DNA of 64,000 bases from Actinomadura citrea (GTDB lineage Bacteria; Actinomycetota; Actinomycetes; Streptosporangiales; Streptosporangiaceae): assembly GCF_013409045.1 (NCBI RefSeq), contig NZ_JACCBT010000001.1, forward strand, positions 1,798,001 to 1,862,000, read 5' to 3'. Below, in pieces: positions 1-8,579 of the stretch; the stretch's first letter is position 1; each line of letters starts with the position of its first letter. The position numbers and the translations under genes are program-made. Below the pieces are notes generated by a model. The model saw only the letters and a program-made list of their open reading frames with translations. It ran no database searches and was not told the DNA's origin.

Positions 1-334
1 GCGTGCCGGAGGGGCGGCCTGCTCCCGCGCTCTGGTCTCTCCCGCTCTCCGGCCGCGGCGTCGGGCCGGGCTCAGGGGCCGGTTCGGGCTCCGGCCGGGA
101 GGAGCGAGGAGGCTCGGGCGGCGCCGTCCGGCCGCGAGCGTCGTACGCGGCCCGGGACGCCGGGTCCTTCAGCGTGTCGTAGGCCGTCTTGACCAGCCGG
201 AACAGCCCGGAGGTGCCGCTGGCGTCGGGATGCACCGCGCGCATCGCCTTGCGGTACGCCCGGGTGATCTCCTCCGGTTCCGCGGTCCGCTCCACGCCGA
301 GGAGCTCGTAGTAGTCCGGCTCGTCATTCCTCAT
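1..334 (-). CDS. J-domain (DnaJ-like) protein, N-terminal part, truncated by window edge
   Basis: Reading the minus strand from position 334 gives MRNDEPDYYELLGV, then an acidic and basic helix pair, AYRKAMRAVHPDAS with the HPD signature of J domains, and a KDPASRAAYD helix. J domains stimulate the ATPase of Hsp70 proteins. After the roughly 70-residue J domain the chain becomes Pro/Glu/Arg-rich and low in complexity up to the window edge, so the C-terminal architecture is unknown. An in-frame ATG at 358 would add eight residues; 334 was chosen because J domains usually start a few residues before YYELLG. The gene is divergent from the DUF4262 gene across a 180-bp gap. Domain identity is confident; the specific role is not. 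Confidence 0.85.
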   Translation of the reverse strand, partial: MRNDEPDYYELLGVERTAEPEEITRAYRKAMRAVHPDASGTSGLFRLVKTAYDTLKDPASRAAYDARGRTAPPEPPRSSRPEPEPAPEPGPTPRPESGRDQSAGAGRPSGT

Positions 335-470
335 GGCATCCCATTCATCGGTCTCCATCCCGACCGTCCGTGGTTCGCGCCCCGCGGCTCGTTCATCCCG
401 CCGCCTTGTGGGCCGTCCGGCCGACGGCCTCCCGCAGACGGGCTCGCGTGGTCGGGGACGGCGCCGTCCG

Positions 471-476
471 GACGGT
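471..476 (+). promoter_or_regulatory. Possible weak member of the shared promoter class (-10 only) upstream of the DUF4262-like gene
   Basis: An ACGGTT hexamer lies here, about 40 bp before the start codon and followed by an A-rich leader (ACAAACAAGAAGGGGG) like those of the other region A genes. The matching upstream element 17 bp away is poor (GTGGTCG), so this is the weakest example of the motif. Confidence 0.3.
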
Positions 477-515
477 TTCCAGTGAGTCACTACAAACAAG
501 AAGGGGGCGGTACCG

Positions 516-1043
516 ATGACCGATCTCGTTCGGACATCATGTGCCTGTCTGATCCACCGAGAGAAACGGACGGGCGATCCGGAAGTCGACGACGTCGTCA
601 GGCAGGTGCTCTCGCGCTGCTGGACGATCGTCGGAAACGAACCGCAAGCCTGGTTCTGCACGGTGGGCCAATGGCACAACTTCACCTCTCCGGAATTCGT
701 GATCTGCGGTCTTCCTCGTCGGGAAGGCCGCGATGCACTCCGGGGGGCCGTCATCGCGATGGAGTACGACCTGCCGAAACTGGGCGAGGTCGACACCGAG
801 CTGACGTCCCTGAGGATCAAGACCGTCAGGGTCCACGAGAGCTGGTCTGGCTCGCCGCTGCTGCGCACCGCCCGTGCGTTCTACTGCGGCCGGCTGCCCG
901 AGTACCGCCAGCTCATCTGGGCCGAAGCCGCCGAGGGCTTCCCCGGCGACGAAGGCTTCGACGAGGAACTCGTCGAACGCCAGCCCAACCTGGCCATTCC
1001 ACGGCCGGATCATCCGGAATGCGCCTGGACGGCCCTGCCATAG
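516..1043 (+). CDS. DUF4262-like protein
   Basis: This 175-aa soluble protein has the pattern of DUF4262 proteins. A central segment (FCTVGQWHNFTSPEFVICGLP, split here as FCTVGQWHNF and SPEFVICGLP) matches the family's YTVGL...PEL...GL core. The C-terminal stretch FPGDEGFDEEL followed by ERQPNL matches the family's usual end. The function of the family is not established. The ATG is preceded by AAGGGGG in an A-rich leader resembling those of neighbouring cassettes. The gene is monocistronic: it is divergent from the J-domain gene and followed within 30 bp by a strong terminator. Family assignment is from memory of the motif, not from a search. Confidence 0.7.
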   Translation: MTDLVRTSCACLIHREKRTGDPEVDDVVRQVLSRCWTIVGNEPQAWFCTVGQWHNFTSPEFVICGLPRREGRDALRGAVIAMEYDLPKLGEVDTELTSLRIKTVRVHESWSGSPLLRTARAFYCGRLPEYRQLIWAEAAEGFPGDEGFDEELVERQPNLAIPRPDHPECAWTALP

Positions 1044-1071
1044 ACCGGCAGGACCCCGGGCGCCGAGCAAC

Positions 1072-1107
1072 AAGGCGCCTCACGTCGACGACGTGGGGCG
1101 CCTTTTC
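1072..1107 (+). terminator. Rho-independent terminator of the DUF4262-like gene
   Basis: AAGGCGCC...ACGTC-gac-GACGT...GGCGCCTTTT forms a long GC stem with a four-T tail, 29 bp after the stop codon. Confidence 0.85.
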
Positions 1108-1142
1108 TGCCGGAATCCGGCAGCCGGTCCGGAACAGAGAGA

Positions 1143-1182
1143 TGCCCCGGTGGGAACGGCGTCAGCCGTCCCCACCGGGGCA
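1143..1182 (-). terminator. P-family hairpin (copy 1), downstream of P1
   Basis: Near-perfect inverted repeat TGCCCCGGTGGG...CCCACCGGGGCA with a central ACGG/CCGT extension. It lies 48 bp past the P1 stop codon. Near-identical hairpins follow P2, P3 and P4 but no other gene in the window. There is no strong U-tract, so it may act as a terminator, an RNA 3'-end stabiliser or a protein-binding site. Confidence 0.7.
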
Positions 1183-1229
1183 CCGGTGTGCTTACCCGCC
1201 GACCGTCACTTGCGCACGGTCATCGGGTG

Positions 1230-2606
1230 TTACCTGGCCAGCAGATCCGGGATGATGATCTGCTGCCCGTCGGGCAGGACCCCGTGCAGGCCGGGGTCGT
1301 TGTAGTACAGCGCGGTGAGCCTCGCGCCCGATCCGGGATCGCCCTCCGTCTCCGCGTGGATCCCCTCGTACGGGTGGATCGTCACGTTGTCGAAGGTCAG
1401 CCCCGGGTAGGCCGCACTCAGCTCCGAGCCGCCGCCGACGATGGCCTTGGCCATCTTGTCGGCCTCGGCCTTGATCCGCCCCTCGCTGGCGTTCTCGACA
1501 CCGATCAGCAGGACCCGCTCACGGGAGGGGTCCTTGGACATCGAGTGCTTGAGGACGGCGTGCACGTAGCCCCAGCTCGCGCCGGAGTGCACGTCCACCG
1601 GGCGACCGGTGCTCCCCATCGCCTTCCAGGTCTCGTCCCCGTGCCGGATCTGCTGGTCGAACAGCGTCTCCAGCGCCGGAACGCGGCCCCCGGTCTCCAG
1701 CTCCTCGCGGAGCAGGTCCCGGACGATGTCGAGGTCCTCCTCGTAGGGCAGGACCGTGAGACGGGCCCGCTGCTCCGCGGTGATCTGGCCGCGGAGCTCG
1801 TTGACGAGGTTCTCGCGGAACAGGCCCTCGACGATGCTGGTCCGACCGTCCCACAGGGAGATCAGGTCGAGGTACAGCCCGTTCGGGATGTGCCCCTTCC
1901 GCGCTCCGGGCAGGAAGTACAGGTCGTACCCGGTGTTCGGGATGTTGAGCACGATCTCGATCTCCAGCCCGGGGTTGGCGGACAGGAGGGCGAGAACGAT
2001 CAGGCCGATCGCACTGGCCTGGCGTGCGGTGCTCTCGATCTCGTAGAGGGTCGGGCCCTTCGTCCACCGGAAGTCGTGGACGTCGGAGGCCAACTCGTCG
2101 GTCGTGGCCTTGCTGAGGACCATGTCGAACGGCCCGTCGGCGGTGAGCAGGGTGAACCCCGGCCCACTGACCAGGCAGGGCCCGGTCTTGATCACGACCT
2201 TGTCGATCTCGGACAGCGGGACGGTCTCGGGCTCGGCACGCCTGTCGGTGCTGACCACCCGCTTGGGCAGTTCACCGGCGAGGGCCCAGTACCCGACCCG
2301 GCCACGCTGGGAGATCTCGGTGAAGACCCGGACCTCGTTTCCCAGGTGGTGGCAGATGGCGGCGTCCCCGGCGAGGGCCTGCGCCCCCATCCAGGACAAC
2401 CAGCGGTCGGCCTTTGCCTGCATCGAGCGCGCCGGCTTCCCGTACGGCTTTCGCGGCAGGTCCTGCAGACCCGTCACGTACACCCGCCCGGGAGCGAACT
2501 CGAACGACTGCCGCTGCTCCGCCGGCATCTCCACGGGGGAGATGAGGGGAAGGGCACCCGGACGCGACAGCGTCCGCCACCCCAGTTTTCGGTCTTCGCG
2601 CAACAC
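1230..2606 (-). CDS. P1: member of an unrecognised paralogous family (P family)
   Basis: The predicted product is a 458-aa soluble protein with no recognisable catalytic motif, signal peptide or membrane segment. I do not know its function. The GTG at 2606 was chosen because AAGGAG lies seven bases upstream; a longer in-frame opening to 2798 runs through the promoter and is rejected. The family signature comprises KPYGKPARS near residue 50 (shared with P3), a central I-x-x-x-I-P-x-x-x-Y-x-L-Y segment (NIPNTGYDLY), then an Arg- and Leu-rich helix, and an end of the form P-D-G-x(5)-DLL. Paralogues are P2, P3 and P4 in this window. The gene has its own promoter, leader hairpin and downstream hairpin and shares no operon. 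Confidence 0.75.
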   Translation of the reverse strand: MLREDRKLGWRTLSRPGALPLISPVEMPAEQRQSFEFAPGRVYVTGLQDLPRKPYGKPARSMQAKADRWLSWMGAQALAGDAAICHHLGNEVRVFTEISQRGRVGYWALAGELPKRVVSTDRRAEPETVPLSEIDKVVIKTGPCLVSGPGFTLLTADGPFDMVLSKATTDELASDVHDFRWTKGPTLYEIESTARQASAIGLIVLALLSANPGLEIEIVLNIPNTGYDLYFLPGARKGHIPNGLYLDLISLWDGRTSIVEGLFRENLVNELRGQITAEQRARLTVLPYEEDLDIVRDLLREELETGGRVPALETLFDQQIRHGDETWKAMGSTGRPVDVHSGASWGYVHAVLKHSMSKDPSRERVLLIGVENASEGRIKAEADKMAKAIVGGGSELSAAYPGLTFDNVTIHPYEGIHAETEGDPGSGARLTALYYNDPGLHGVLPDGQQIIIPDLLAR

Positions 2607-2695
2607 GCGATCACTCCTTTTGTTTGTCCTCGCCCCGGTCGATCCGGGACGACGCGGCTTCGGGAACCGCTCGCGCGGCTGAGCCACGCAGAATT

Positions 2696-2725
2696 GACCG
2701 TACGGGTTTCGAGCGTTCCGGCAAC
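2696..2725 (-). promoter_or_regulatory. Shared-class promoter of P1 (TTGCCG, N17, ACGGTC)
   Basis: On the minus strand GTTGCCG (2725-2719) is followed after exactly 17 bases by ACGGTC (2701-2696), giving TACGGT as a sigma70-like -10. About 60 bp around this site are nearly identical to the P2 promoter region (4388-4418). A CCGG-stem leader hairpin (2634-2648) and the A-rich ACAAACAAAAGGAG follow before the start codon. Confidence 0.75.
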
Positions 2726-2765
2726 CTGGTATGGCGAGACCTGTCCGCTGGGCCGGAAAGAGAGA

Positions 2766-2805
2766 TGCCCCGGTGGGAACGGCTGACGCCGTTCCCACCG
2801 GGGCA
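2766..2805 (-). terminator. P-family hairpin (copy 2), downstream of P2
   Basis: TGCCCCGGTGGGAACGG-ctgacg-CCGTTCCCACCGGGGCA is a perfect 17-bp stem. It is the same element as the hairpins after P1, P3 and P4. It lies between the P2 terminator at 2850-2879 and the P1 promoter. Confidence 0.75.
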
Positions 2806-2849
2806 CCGGTGTGCTCACTTCCCCCGGGCTGGAGGAAGCGTGGGTCTTA

Positions 2850-2879
2850 CCGGCGGAACGGCCGTGACCGTTCCGCCGG
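2850..2879 (-). terminator. Hairpin immediately downstream of P2
   Basis: CCGGCGGAACGG-ccgtga-CCGTTCCGCCGG is a perfect 12-bp stem 34 bp past the P2 stop codon. It is a probable additional terminator. Confidence 0.65.
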
Positions 2880-2912
2880 AGACCGTTGTTCCCTTCGGAG
2901 GCCGCTAGGCGG

Positions 2913-4295
2913 CTACCACAGGTAGCTCCTCGGGAGCAGGTCGACCGGGTCGACCCACTCTCCGTGGTCGAAGCCCGAGATGCCGCTCCGGTCGTTGACC
3001 GTCACGATCCGTCCCGGGTCCCTGTGGTACAGGATCGCCCCCTCTTCTTGGGGAACGAAATGCGAGAAGGGGTAGACGGCGAACGACGTGCCGCGGAACG
3101 CGAGCTTTCCGTGCTCGACGAGGACCTTGGTCCACGGCTGCACGGACTGCTCGATGGGGATCTCCACGTAGTCGTTGACCGACATGACGGTGCCGGCGAG
3201 CATTCGCCGGAGCACCGCCACCGCGTAGGAGGCCCGGCACAGCTCCTGAACCGAGTGGATCTCCGGATCGAGGAAACTGTCCCTGGCCTTCACGAGGCTC
3301 CGGACTCCCGGATCCAAGATCAGGTTCCAGAGCTCGTCCCCGGAGTTCCGCATCGTGTCCACGAGGACCTGGAGGTCCGGGACACGCCCCGGCCCCATGT
3401 CCGCGAGGATCCCGTCGAGCGGGGCGAGTTCGTCCCGGTAGATGATCTCCGTCTCGCCGGACCGCTCGCCGAGGACCTCCCGAAGGAGGTTCGTGATGTG
3501 GTCCGTCAAGAGACGGGATCGCCGGGTGACTTCCTCGCGCCACCGGTCGTAGGCGCGGGCGGATGCCTGCCCCTGCTGCAACTCCGGGTACATGTACAGC
3601 CAGTAGCCCCTCCACGGGACATCGACCACGACCGAGTACCGGACACTCTCCGGGGAGTGGACCATCACGTTCCCGGCGAACACCGCCGACAGGCGCGCGA
3701 GGTTCTCCTCGTAGAAGGAGAGCGGCCGGACGAATCCAGCCGAGGTGATGAACTCGGGCGTGCTCTCAGCCGCGCCGCGCGAGCCGAACTGGAACCCAGT
3801 CCGCCGGCCCTCGGGGTTGGTCGAGATCGTGGCCCGGTTGGAACCGTTGCAGACGCCCAGGACGATGGACACGGTCTCCGGCCTGTCGGCCAGAACCATG
3901 CCCGGTTCGCCGGAGATGAGCACGTGCTCGGAGGCCCTGCCGAGGTTGAACCCGGCGTAGGCGCCCTGCACGTACCGATAGCCGCCTGATGCGAGCCGGA
4001 GCTCGTAGACGACGCTCTCGTCCGCGACGGTGTCCGGATCCGCCGACAGCCGAAGACCCCTCACCAGGTCCTCGACCTTACGGCGTGCCTTGCCCGTGGT
4101 CCTGCCCTTGCCGAAGTCCAGGTCCCCGAAGGCACCCTTCATCGCCCTGGGCGACCACAGCCAGTCCGGTGTGATCCGGATGGGCTCCTCTCCCGTGAGC
4201 AGGACAGGGGTGATGCGGGATGAGTCGGGCCCTTCCGGGTCCGACTCCGTGGTCCAGCGGGTGAGACCGCCGGCATCCGGAGTTTCGGTTGCCAT
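2913..4295 (-). CDS. P2: member of the unrecognised P family
   Basis: A 460-aa soluble protein of unknown function. The ATG at 4295 follows AAGGAGG with good spacing. The central family motif reads VDVPWRGYWLYMYP and is followed by YDRWREEVTRRSRLL, matching P4 (GRWFAKTRRDRDLF) and P3 (VEWFPKVEDRSERV). The C-terminus carries a V-N-D-R-S-G...DLL...Y pattern close to that of P4. N-terminal residues 45-75 are basic (KGRTTGKARRK). No cofactor or metal motif was seen. It is transcribed alone from a promoter almost identical to that of P1 and is followed by two hairpins. P1-P3 lie in direct succession on one strand, as expected for tandem duplication with strong divergence. Confidence 0.75.
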   Translation of the reverse strand: MATETPDAGGLTRWTTESDPEGPDSSRITPVLLTGEEPIRITPDWLWSPRAMKGAFGDLDFGKGRTTGKARRKVEDLVRGLRLSADPDTVADESVVYELRLASGGYRYVQGAYAGFNLGRASEHVLISGEPGMVLADRPETVSIVLGVCNGSNRATISTNPEGRRTGFQFGSRGAAESTPEFITSAGFVRPLSFYEENLARLSAVFAGNVMVHSPESVRYSVVVDVPWRGYWLYMYPELQQGQASARAYDRWREEVTRRSRLLTDHITNLLREVLGERSGETEIIYRDELAPLDGILADMGPGRVPDLQVLVDTMRNSGDELWNLILDPGVRSLVKARDSFLDPEIHSVQELCRASYAVAVLRRMLAGTVMSVNDYVEIPIEQSVQPWTKVLVEHGKLAFRGTSFAVYPFSHFVPQEEGAILYHRDPGRIVTVNDRSGISGFDHGEWVDPVDLLPRSYLW

Positions 4296-4387
4296 GAGCA
4301 ACCCTCCTTCTTGGTTGTTCTGTCGCCCGGACCTAGTCCGGGCGGCGTGACTCTGAAGCCACTCACGTGGTTGAGCCACGCAGAAGT

Positions 4388-4417
4388 GACCGTACGGGGT
4401 TCGAGTGTTCCGGCAAC
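4388..4417 (-). promoter_or_regulatory. Shared-class promoter of P2
   Basis: GTTGCCG (4417-4411), 17 bases, ACGGTC (4393-4388) on the minus strand. A GCCCGGAC-cta-GTCCGGGC leader hairpin sits at 4325-4343, then AACCAAGAAGGAGG before the ATG. Confidence 0.75.
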
Positions 4418-4537
4418 CGGATACGTCGAGACCCTGCGGCCGATTCGTGTCAATGGCCGGGCTATACCGTCGGCCAATGCCGCGTTCGATGCTCGGCTCT
4501 CGGCGGAGGGCGAACTGATTGGGTGCCCGACGCAGAA

Positions 4538-4576
4538 TGCCCCGGTGGGATGGCGTACAGCCATCCCACCGGGGCA
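4538..4576 (-). terminator. P-family hairpin (copy 3), downstream of P3
   Basis: TGCCCCGGTGGGATGG-cgtacag-CCATCCCACCGGGGCA, 22 bp past the P3 stop. The stem differs from copy 2 by compensatory changes in the inner part (ATGG/CCAT in place of AACGG/CCGTT), so the base pairing is conserved. Confidence 0.75.
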
Positions 4577-4597
4577 CCGGTTCACCCGAGCGTCAGA

Positions 4598-6226
4598 TCA
4601 CGAAGTGATCTTCGGCCGCGGGTAGACCTGTTCGAGGAGTTCCTCGCGGGACACCTCGGTACCGTCGGGCAGCCGGAACGTGCGGCCGACCGCGTACCGG
4701 TACAGCGGGTTGTTCACCCGCGGTACCCGCTGGACGTGGACCTTCTCCAGCGGGTAGACCGCGAGCAGCGATCCGGCCCGCAGATCCTCGCCGATCTCCT
4801 CCAGAAGGTCGGCGATCTTCTTGGCCTCGCCCGGGTACGCCTCTTCGAGACGCCCTTCGCGCCAGGCCTGGTGGGCTTGCGTGATGAGCCCGATGACGCG
4901 CTCGGCCTCGGCGGCCATGAACGCCTCCGAGCGGTTGTCCACCTCGATCACGAACTCGCTGCGGAGCATCCCCCGCACCAAGGACATGACGTAGCTCAGG
5001 CCGGTCAGCGCTCGCACGTTGCCCGGCCGGACCAGGAAGAGGGCCAGCCGCATGACCGCGTCAGCGGAAGCCTCCAGTACGGAGAGCACCTCCTCGAACT
5101 CGGGAGTCCGGCCGTCGTTCATCTCCACGTTCAGGAAACCGGCGACCGACTTGAGCTCGCGAGGCATGCGCAGGCTGACACGGCTGTCGTGCAGCAGTTC
5201 GCCGAGCGCCCTCTGGAAAGAGCCCTCCACGCGTTCGCTGCGGTCCTCGACCTTCGGGAACCACTCGACGCACTGCTCGGGCGTGATGTGCCCGCTCACC
5301 GCACCTTCGTACGGGTAGAGCGTGTACTCCGCCGACGGCACGTCGACGACCAGTTCGACTTCCAGCTCCGGGTTGAGCCGGAGCAGGGCCGTAGCGAACA
5401 GGATCGTGAGCCGCCCCAGACGGGCCGGCGTCTCCTCCTCGTAGAACGAGGACTCGGCCACGGTCTCGATTCGCTGCACCCTCGTCGAGAGGTCCGCGGT
5501 GTGCGCGAGCCCCACCATGTCGAAGGTGCCGGTCGTGGTGTGCACGACCGCGGAGTTCACGTCGAACAGGCAGCCGCCGAGGACGAAGGTGACCTTCCTC
5601 AGCCGGCTGAGTTCCTTGAGTTCGACGAGCTCCTTGAGATCGGCGAGACTCAGTTCCCCACTCGATTCCGCCAGGTGCGCGAGCTCGGTCGCATCGACCT
5701 GCGTCTGGCGGCCCAGCTTGACCCGCTCCTTGTCGGTCAGCTCGCCGAGGGGCTTCCTGGCGAGAGCGGACACGGTGCTGCGGTTGAGCTGCCGAAGTCC
5801 CTCGATCCGGTCGAGACGCTCGATGTCGACCGAGTCGCCGTACCGGATGAGGCGCTCCAGCCTGGCCGCGCGGACACCGGGGACGCTGCCCCGGGTCTGC
5901 AGGAACTCGACGGCTCCGTCCATCTCGACCCCGGCGTATGCCCGGACGACCTGGCGGCCGTCCTCGTACACGTTGAGGTCACAGATGGCGTCGCCACGGA
6001 CCCTGGCCGCGAGGCCGAGGAACCCGACCAGGTCGGTCGCCTTCGCGATCACGCTCCGTGCCGGCTTGCCGTAGGGCTGCCGAACCTTCTCGGCACTCCC
6101 CACATGGAGGAGACCCTCAGCAAGGGGGGTCTGAGTCCGCACGCCTTCCGGCAGTGCGATGTGACTGGCCGGCGAGACGGTCCCCTCGGGACCCTCGCCC
6201 ACCAGAAGGTGGGTTGCGGTAGCCAA
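4598..6226 (-). CDS. P3: largest member of the unrecognised P family
   Basis: A 542-aa soluble protein of unknown function. I chose the TTG at 6226 (reads TTG-GCT-ACC) because GAGGGGAG lies six bases upstream and the region above it contains leader hairpin and promoter; the opening to 6388 would translate through these. Shared features are QPYGKPARS near residue 60 (as in P1), VDVPSAEYTLYPY in the centre, the W-x-x-x-x-x-R helix, and the end RLPDGTEVSREELLEQ. It has an insertion of Leu/Glu-rich, probably helical sequence (around residues 135-210, with LADLKELVELKEL) not seen in the others. It is monocistronic with its own promoter and hairpin. Confidence 0.72.
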   Translation of the reverse strand: MATATHLLVGEGPEGTVSPASHIALPEGVRTQTPLAEGLLHVGSAEKVRQPYGKPARSVIAKATDLVGFLGLAARVRGDAICDLNVYEDGRQVVRAYAGVEMDGAVEFLQTRGSVPGVRAARLERLIRYGDSVDIERLDRIEGLRQLNRSTVSALARKPLGELTDKERVKLGRQTQVDATELAHLAESSGELSLADLKELVELKELSRLRKVTFVLGGCLFDVNSAVVHTTTGTFDMVGLAHTADLSTRVQRIETVAESSFYEEETPARLGRLTILFATALLRLNPELEVELVVDVPSAEYTLYPYEGAVSGHITPEQCVEWFPKVEDRSERVEGSFQRALGELLHDSRVSLRMPRELKSVAGFLNVEMNDGRTPEFEEVLSVLEASADAVMRLALFLVRPGNVRALTGLSYVMSLVRGMLRSEFVIEVDNRSEAFMAAEAERVIGLITQAHQAWREGRLEEAYPGEAKKIADLLEEIGEDLRAGSLLAVYPLEKVHVQRVPRVNNPLYRYAVGRTFRLPDGTEVSREELLEQVYPRPKITS

Positions 6227-6302
6227 TTTAGGCTCCCCTCTTGTTTGTGCACACCCCGGCCTGGCCGGGATGGCGCGGCTCATTTTGAACCGCTCGATGA
6301 AG

Positions 6303-6332
6303 ACAGTGCGGAACGGATCCGGTTCAGCAACC
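6303..6332 (-). promoter_or_regulatory. Shared-class promoter of P3
   Basis: GTTGCTG (6332-6326), 17 bases, ACTGTC (6308-6303) on the minus strand. A CCCCGGCC-t-GGCCGGG leader hairpin lies at 6254-6270 and is followed by ACAAACAAGAGGGGAG. Confidence 0.72.
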
Positions 6333-6457
6333 GGGACCACTCCAAAGCACCATGTGAAAGGGGTTACATGATGAGTGACTGAAAGCAATCGACGATCATG
6401 TCAACGGCGAAACAAATAAGAAACGGCGGAGCCGGCCGCCGAGGGGATGACGAGAAG

Positions 6458-6490
6458 AGGCGGGAACGGAGCAGTGCTCCGTTCCCGCCT
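6458..6490 (-). terminator. Terminator hairpin of DMT1
   Basis: AGGCGGGAACGGAGC-agt-GCTCCGTTCCCGCCT, a perfect 15-bp stem. A second GC stem lies at 6500-6526, directly after the stop codon. Confidence 0.75.
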
Positions 6491-6530
6491 CCGGGGTGGG
6501 GCGGCGGCCGTCAGACGGCCGCCGCCCACA

Positions 6531-7505
6531 TCAGGCGCTGGGCTTCACGCCGGCGGGCTGGTCGCCCTTCAGTGTGACGCGCAGTGCCGCGAGGACCACG
6601 ATCGCGATCCCGCTCCAGACCCAGATGTCCGAGGCCTGGTTCTCGGACAGGAGTCCGAAGAACACGCCCGCGGCGCCGAGGAGCGCGGCGATCGGGGAGT
6701 CCAGGAGGTACAGGACACCCGTCACCCGTTCGCTCACCTTGCCGGTGGCGAGGTCTTGCAGGAGGGCGGGGATGGTGAGCGCGAGCACACCGGCCACCAG
6801 CCCGGTGACGATGACCTCGGTGGAGAACGCCACCTGCAGGCCGCCGCCCATGTACTTCCCGGTGAGCCAGACGGCGAAGACGGTGAGGGGGACCGACAGG
6901 AAGTTGGCGACGGCCAGCCCTCCCTTGGTCTTCGTCTCGTCCATCTTGCCGAAGACGCACTGGATGTAGTTCCAGAAGCACACGGCCGAAGCGACAGCGG
7001 CGACCAGGCCGATCAGCATGTCGGTGCTGAAGTCGTCCAGCCACTTCCACGGCTGGTTGACCATCACGACACCGCCGAACGCCGCGACCCGCAGCGCGAG
7101 TTGCTCCCGGGCCCAGACCCGGACCGGGCGCTCCTTGTTCCTGAGGCTTCCGAGGATGCCCCAGAACCCGACGGACAGCGGCCCGAGGGCCACGATCGCG
7201 GCGGTCACGCCGAGGCCGAGCTTGGCGACCGCGATGACGTAAGCCACCCCGATCACGCTGTTCGAGAAGGCGGTTCGGACGACCGGCACCCACATTGCGG
7301 CACCGAACTCCCTGACACCGAGACTTCCCTGGGCGCGCACGTACCCGACGAGCAGCAGGCTGCCGAAGATGGCCATCCACAGCGCCGCCGCCAGCGGGTC
7401 GATGCGGCTGCTCACCGCGAACCCTGCCTGCTGGATCGCGAGTTCGAGCACGATCAGCCCGCCGCCTACCAAACGGAGGCTGCGAGAAACTGCTTCCCCT
7501 GACAT
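6531..7505 (-). CDS. DMT1: DMT/EamA-like polytopic membrane protein
   Basis: A 324-aa protein with about ten hydrophobic segments, including GGGLIVLELAIQQAGF, LGLGVTAAIVALGPL and VLYLLDSPIAALLGAAGVFFG. Segment number and the internal G-P/A pattern resemble EamA-type drug/metabolite transporters (RhtA-like), whose substrates are typically amino acids or other metabolites. No substrate can be inferred. The ATG at 7505 follows GAGGGG. It is monocistronic, with a strong leader hairpin (7526-7548) immediately before the Shine-Dalgarno sequence. It is one of five related polytopic proteins in the window. Confidence 0.7.
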   Translation of the reverse strand: MSGEAVSRSLRLVGGGLIVLELAIQQAGFAVSSRIDPLAAALWMAIFGSLLLVGYVRAQGSLGVREFGAAMWVPVVRTAFSNSVIGVAYVIAVAKLGLGVTAAIVALGPLSVGFWGILGSLRNKERPVRVWAREQLALRVAAFGGVVMVNQPWKWLDDFSTDMLIGLVAAVASAVCFWNYIQCVFGKMDETKTKGGLAVANFLSVPLTVFAVWLTGKYMGGGLQVAFSTEVIVTGLVAGVLALTIPALLQDLATGKVSERVTGVLYLLDSPIAALLGAAGVFFGLLSENQASDIWVWSGIAIVVLAALRVTLKGDQPAGVKPSA

Positions 7506-7684
7506 AAGGGACCCCTCTTTGCGTGGCGCCCCGGCTGAGCCGGGGCGCAGGTGGTGGTTCCGAGGAACCGCCATGCGTCCATGACCGATCGGCCAGGACG
7601 CATCGTCGGTTCCTGGGGAACCTCGGATACATCCCGGCCGCACGCGGCCAGGACAGCGACTGACTTCAGGAGCCAGTTAGGGAA

Positions 7685-7714
7685 GACAGTGCCGAGTCAC
7701 TCGAAAGATGCAAT
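7685..7714 (-). promoter_or_regulatory. Shared-class promoter of DMT1
   Basis: ATTGCAT (7714-7708), 17 bases, ACTGTC (7690-7685) on the minus strand. The leader contains GCGCCCCGGC-tga-GCCGGGGCGC at 7526-7548. Confidence 0.68.
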
Positions 7715-7781
7715 GAGGTGGGCATCTCTGAAACCGCCCGACGGGCGACCTGAGGTCCCGGATCGGCGGAGAAACGAAGAT

Positions 7782-7807
7782 GGCGGGGAGGATGGCTCCT
7801 CCCCGCC
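7782..7807 (-). terminator. DMT-class terminator (after DMT2)
   Basis: GGCGGGGAGG-atggct-CCTCCCCGCC. The same stem design recurs after DMT4 and DMT5. Confidence 0.75.
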
Positions 7808-7841
7808 TGGGTTCGTTGGGTGCGCCTCGCAGCGCGTTCGG

Positions 7842-8516
7842 TCAGTTCTTCGCCGTGGAGACCGCCCCGAGGGTGATCAGCGCGGCGGCGAACGTGGTGG
7901 CCCCCGCGATGGCGCAGGGGAGGAGGACCTGCCAGGTCAGGGCCCCGGCCAGGGCCATGAAGAGCACGCCCAGCAGGCTGATGACGACGGTGAGCAGGCT
8001 CCCGAGCACGACGCCCAGCACAGGGTGGTGGGCGGCGCCGCTCTTCGCCTTGCGCTGCATGGACCGGATCGCCTTCGCGGTCAGGGCGTAGAGCCAGACG
8101 GCCACTCCGGCGAAGAGCGGAACGAACAGCGCGTCGCCGAACTTGTTCTCCCCCGACCTGGCCACGAGCAGGTACAGGCTCAGGTCGGACGCGAACAGCA
8201 TCATCAGGTTGCCGATGGTGGGGTAGATCGCGATGCGGAGGATCTCCTTGCGGTACATCGTCCAGCTCGCGAGGAGCTCGGGGGCGCCGGCCCGGTGGAC
8301 ACCCGCGTGGTCGCGGAGCCACGGGCAGCGTAGGGCCATCAGGAAGAGCAAGGCGGTGACGTTGGTCGCCGCCGTGATCAGTCCCGTGGCGTTGTTCGTG
8401 CTTCCCTTGGACAGCGCCGCCGAGACGCTGAACACGGTCGCGATGACGATGAGCCACGCGAGTGCGGTGAACAGGACTCGAACGTTGGGAGTCCTGCTGG
8501 ATCGGGTTGTAGACAC
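7842..8516 (-). CDS. DMT2: six-segment membrane protein, half the size of the other transporters
   Basis: A 224-aa protein with six hydrophobic segments (for example FTALAWLIVIATVF, IYPTIGNLMMLFASDLSLYLLVA, VVLGSLLTVVISLLGVLFMAL). The GTG at 8516 is preceded by CAGGGAG in an A-rich leader. Size and segment number are about half of DMT1, so it could act as a dimer or be an unrelated membrane protein; the DMT label is contextual. It is monocistronic with promoter and terminator of the same style as DMT1, DMT4 and DMT5. No catalytic motif was seen. Confidence 0.65.
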   Translation of the reverse strand: MSTTRSSRTPNVRVLFTALAWLIVIATVFSVSAALSKGSTNNATGLITAATNVTALLFLMALRCPWLRDHAGVHRAGAPELLASWTMYRKEILRIAIYPTIGNLMMLFASDLSLYLLVARSGENKFGDALFVPLFAGVAVWLYALTAKAIRSMQRKAKSGAAHHPVLGVVLGSLLTVVISLLGVLFMALAGALTWQVLLPCAIAGATTFAAALITLGAVSTAKN

Positions 8517-8579
8517 GTTCGTCTCCCTGTTTCGTTTTTGGCGGGATCTGCCGGTCCCGAGGACTCGGTAGGCAGTGAC

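Noticed and set aside
1188..2786. Long plus-strand frame opposite P1, and similar long antisense frames opposite P2, P3, SdhA, NRPS 1 and NRPS 2
   Set aside because: Composition is typical of GC-rich shadow frames (Arg/Pro/Gly/Val/Asp repeats), with no domain or ribosome binding site; the opposite strand encodes coherent proteins.
6227..6388. N-terminal extension of P3 upstream of TTG 6226
   Set aside because: The segment contains the promoter, leader hairpin and the A-rich Shine-Dalgarno region in the same arrangement as the other cassettes, so it is untranslated.
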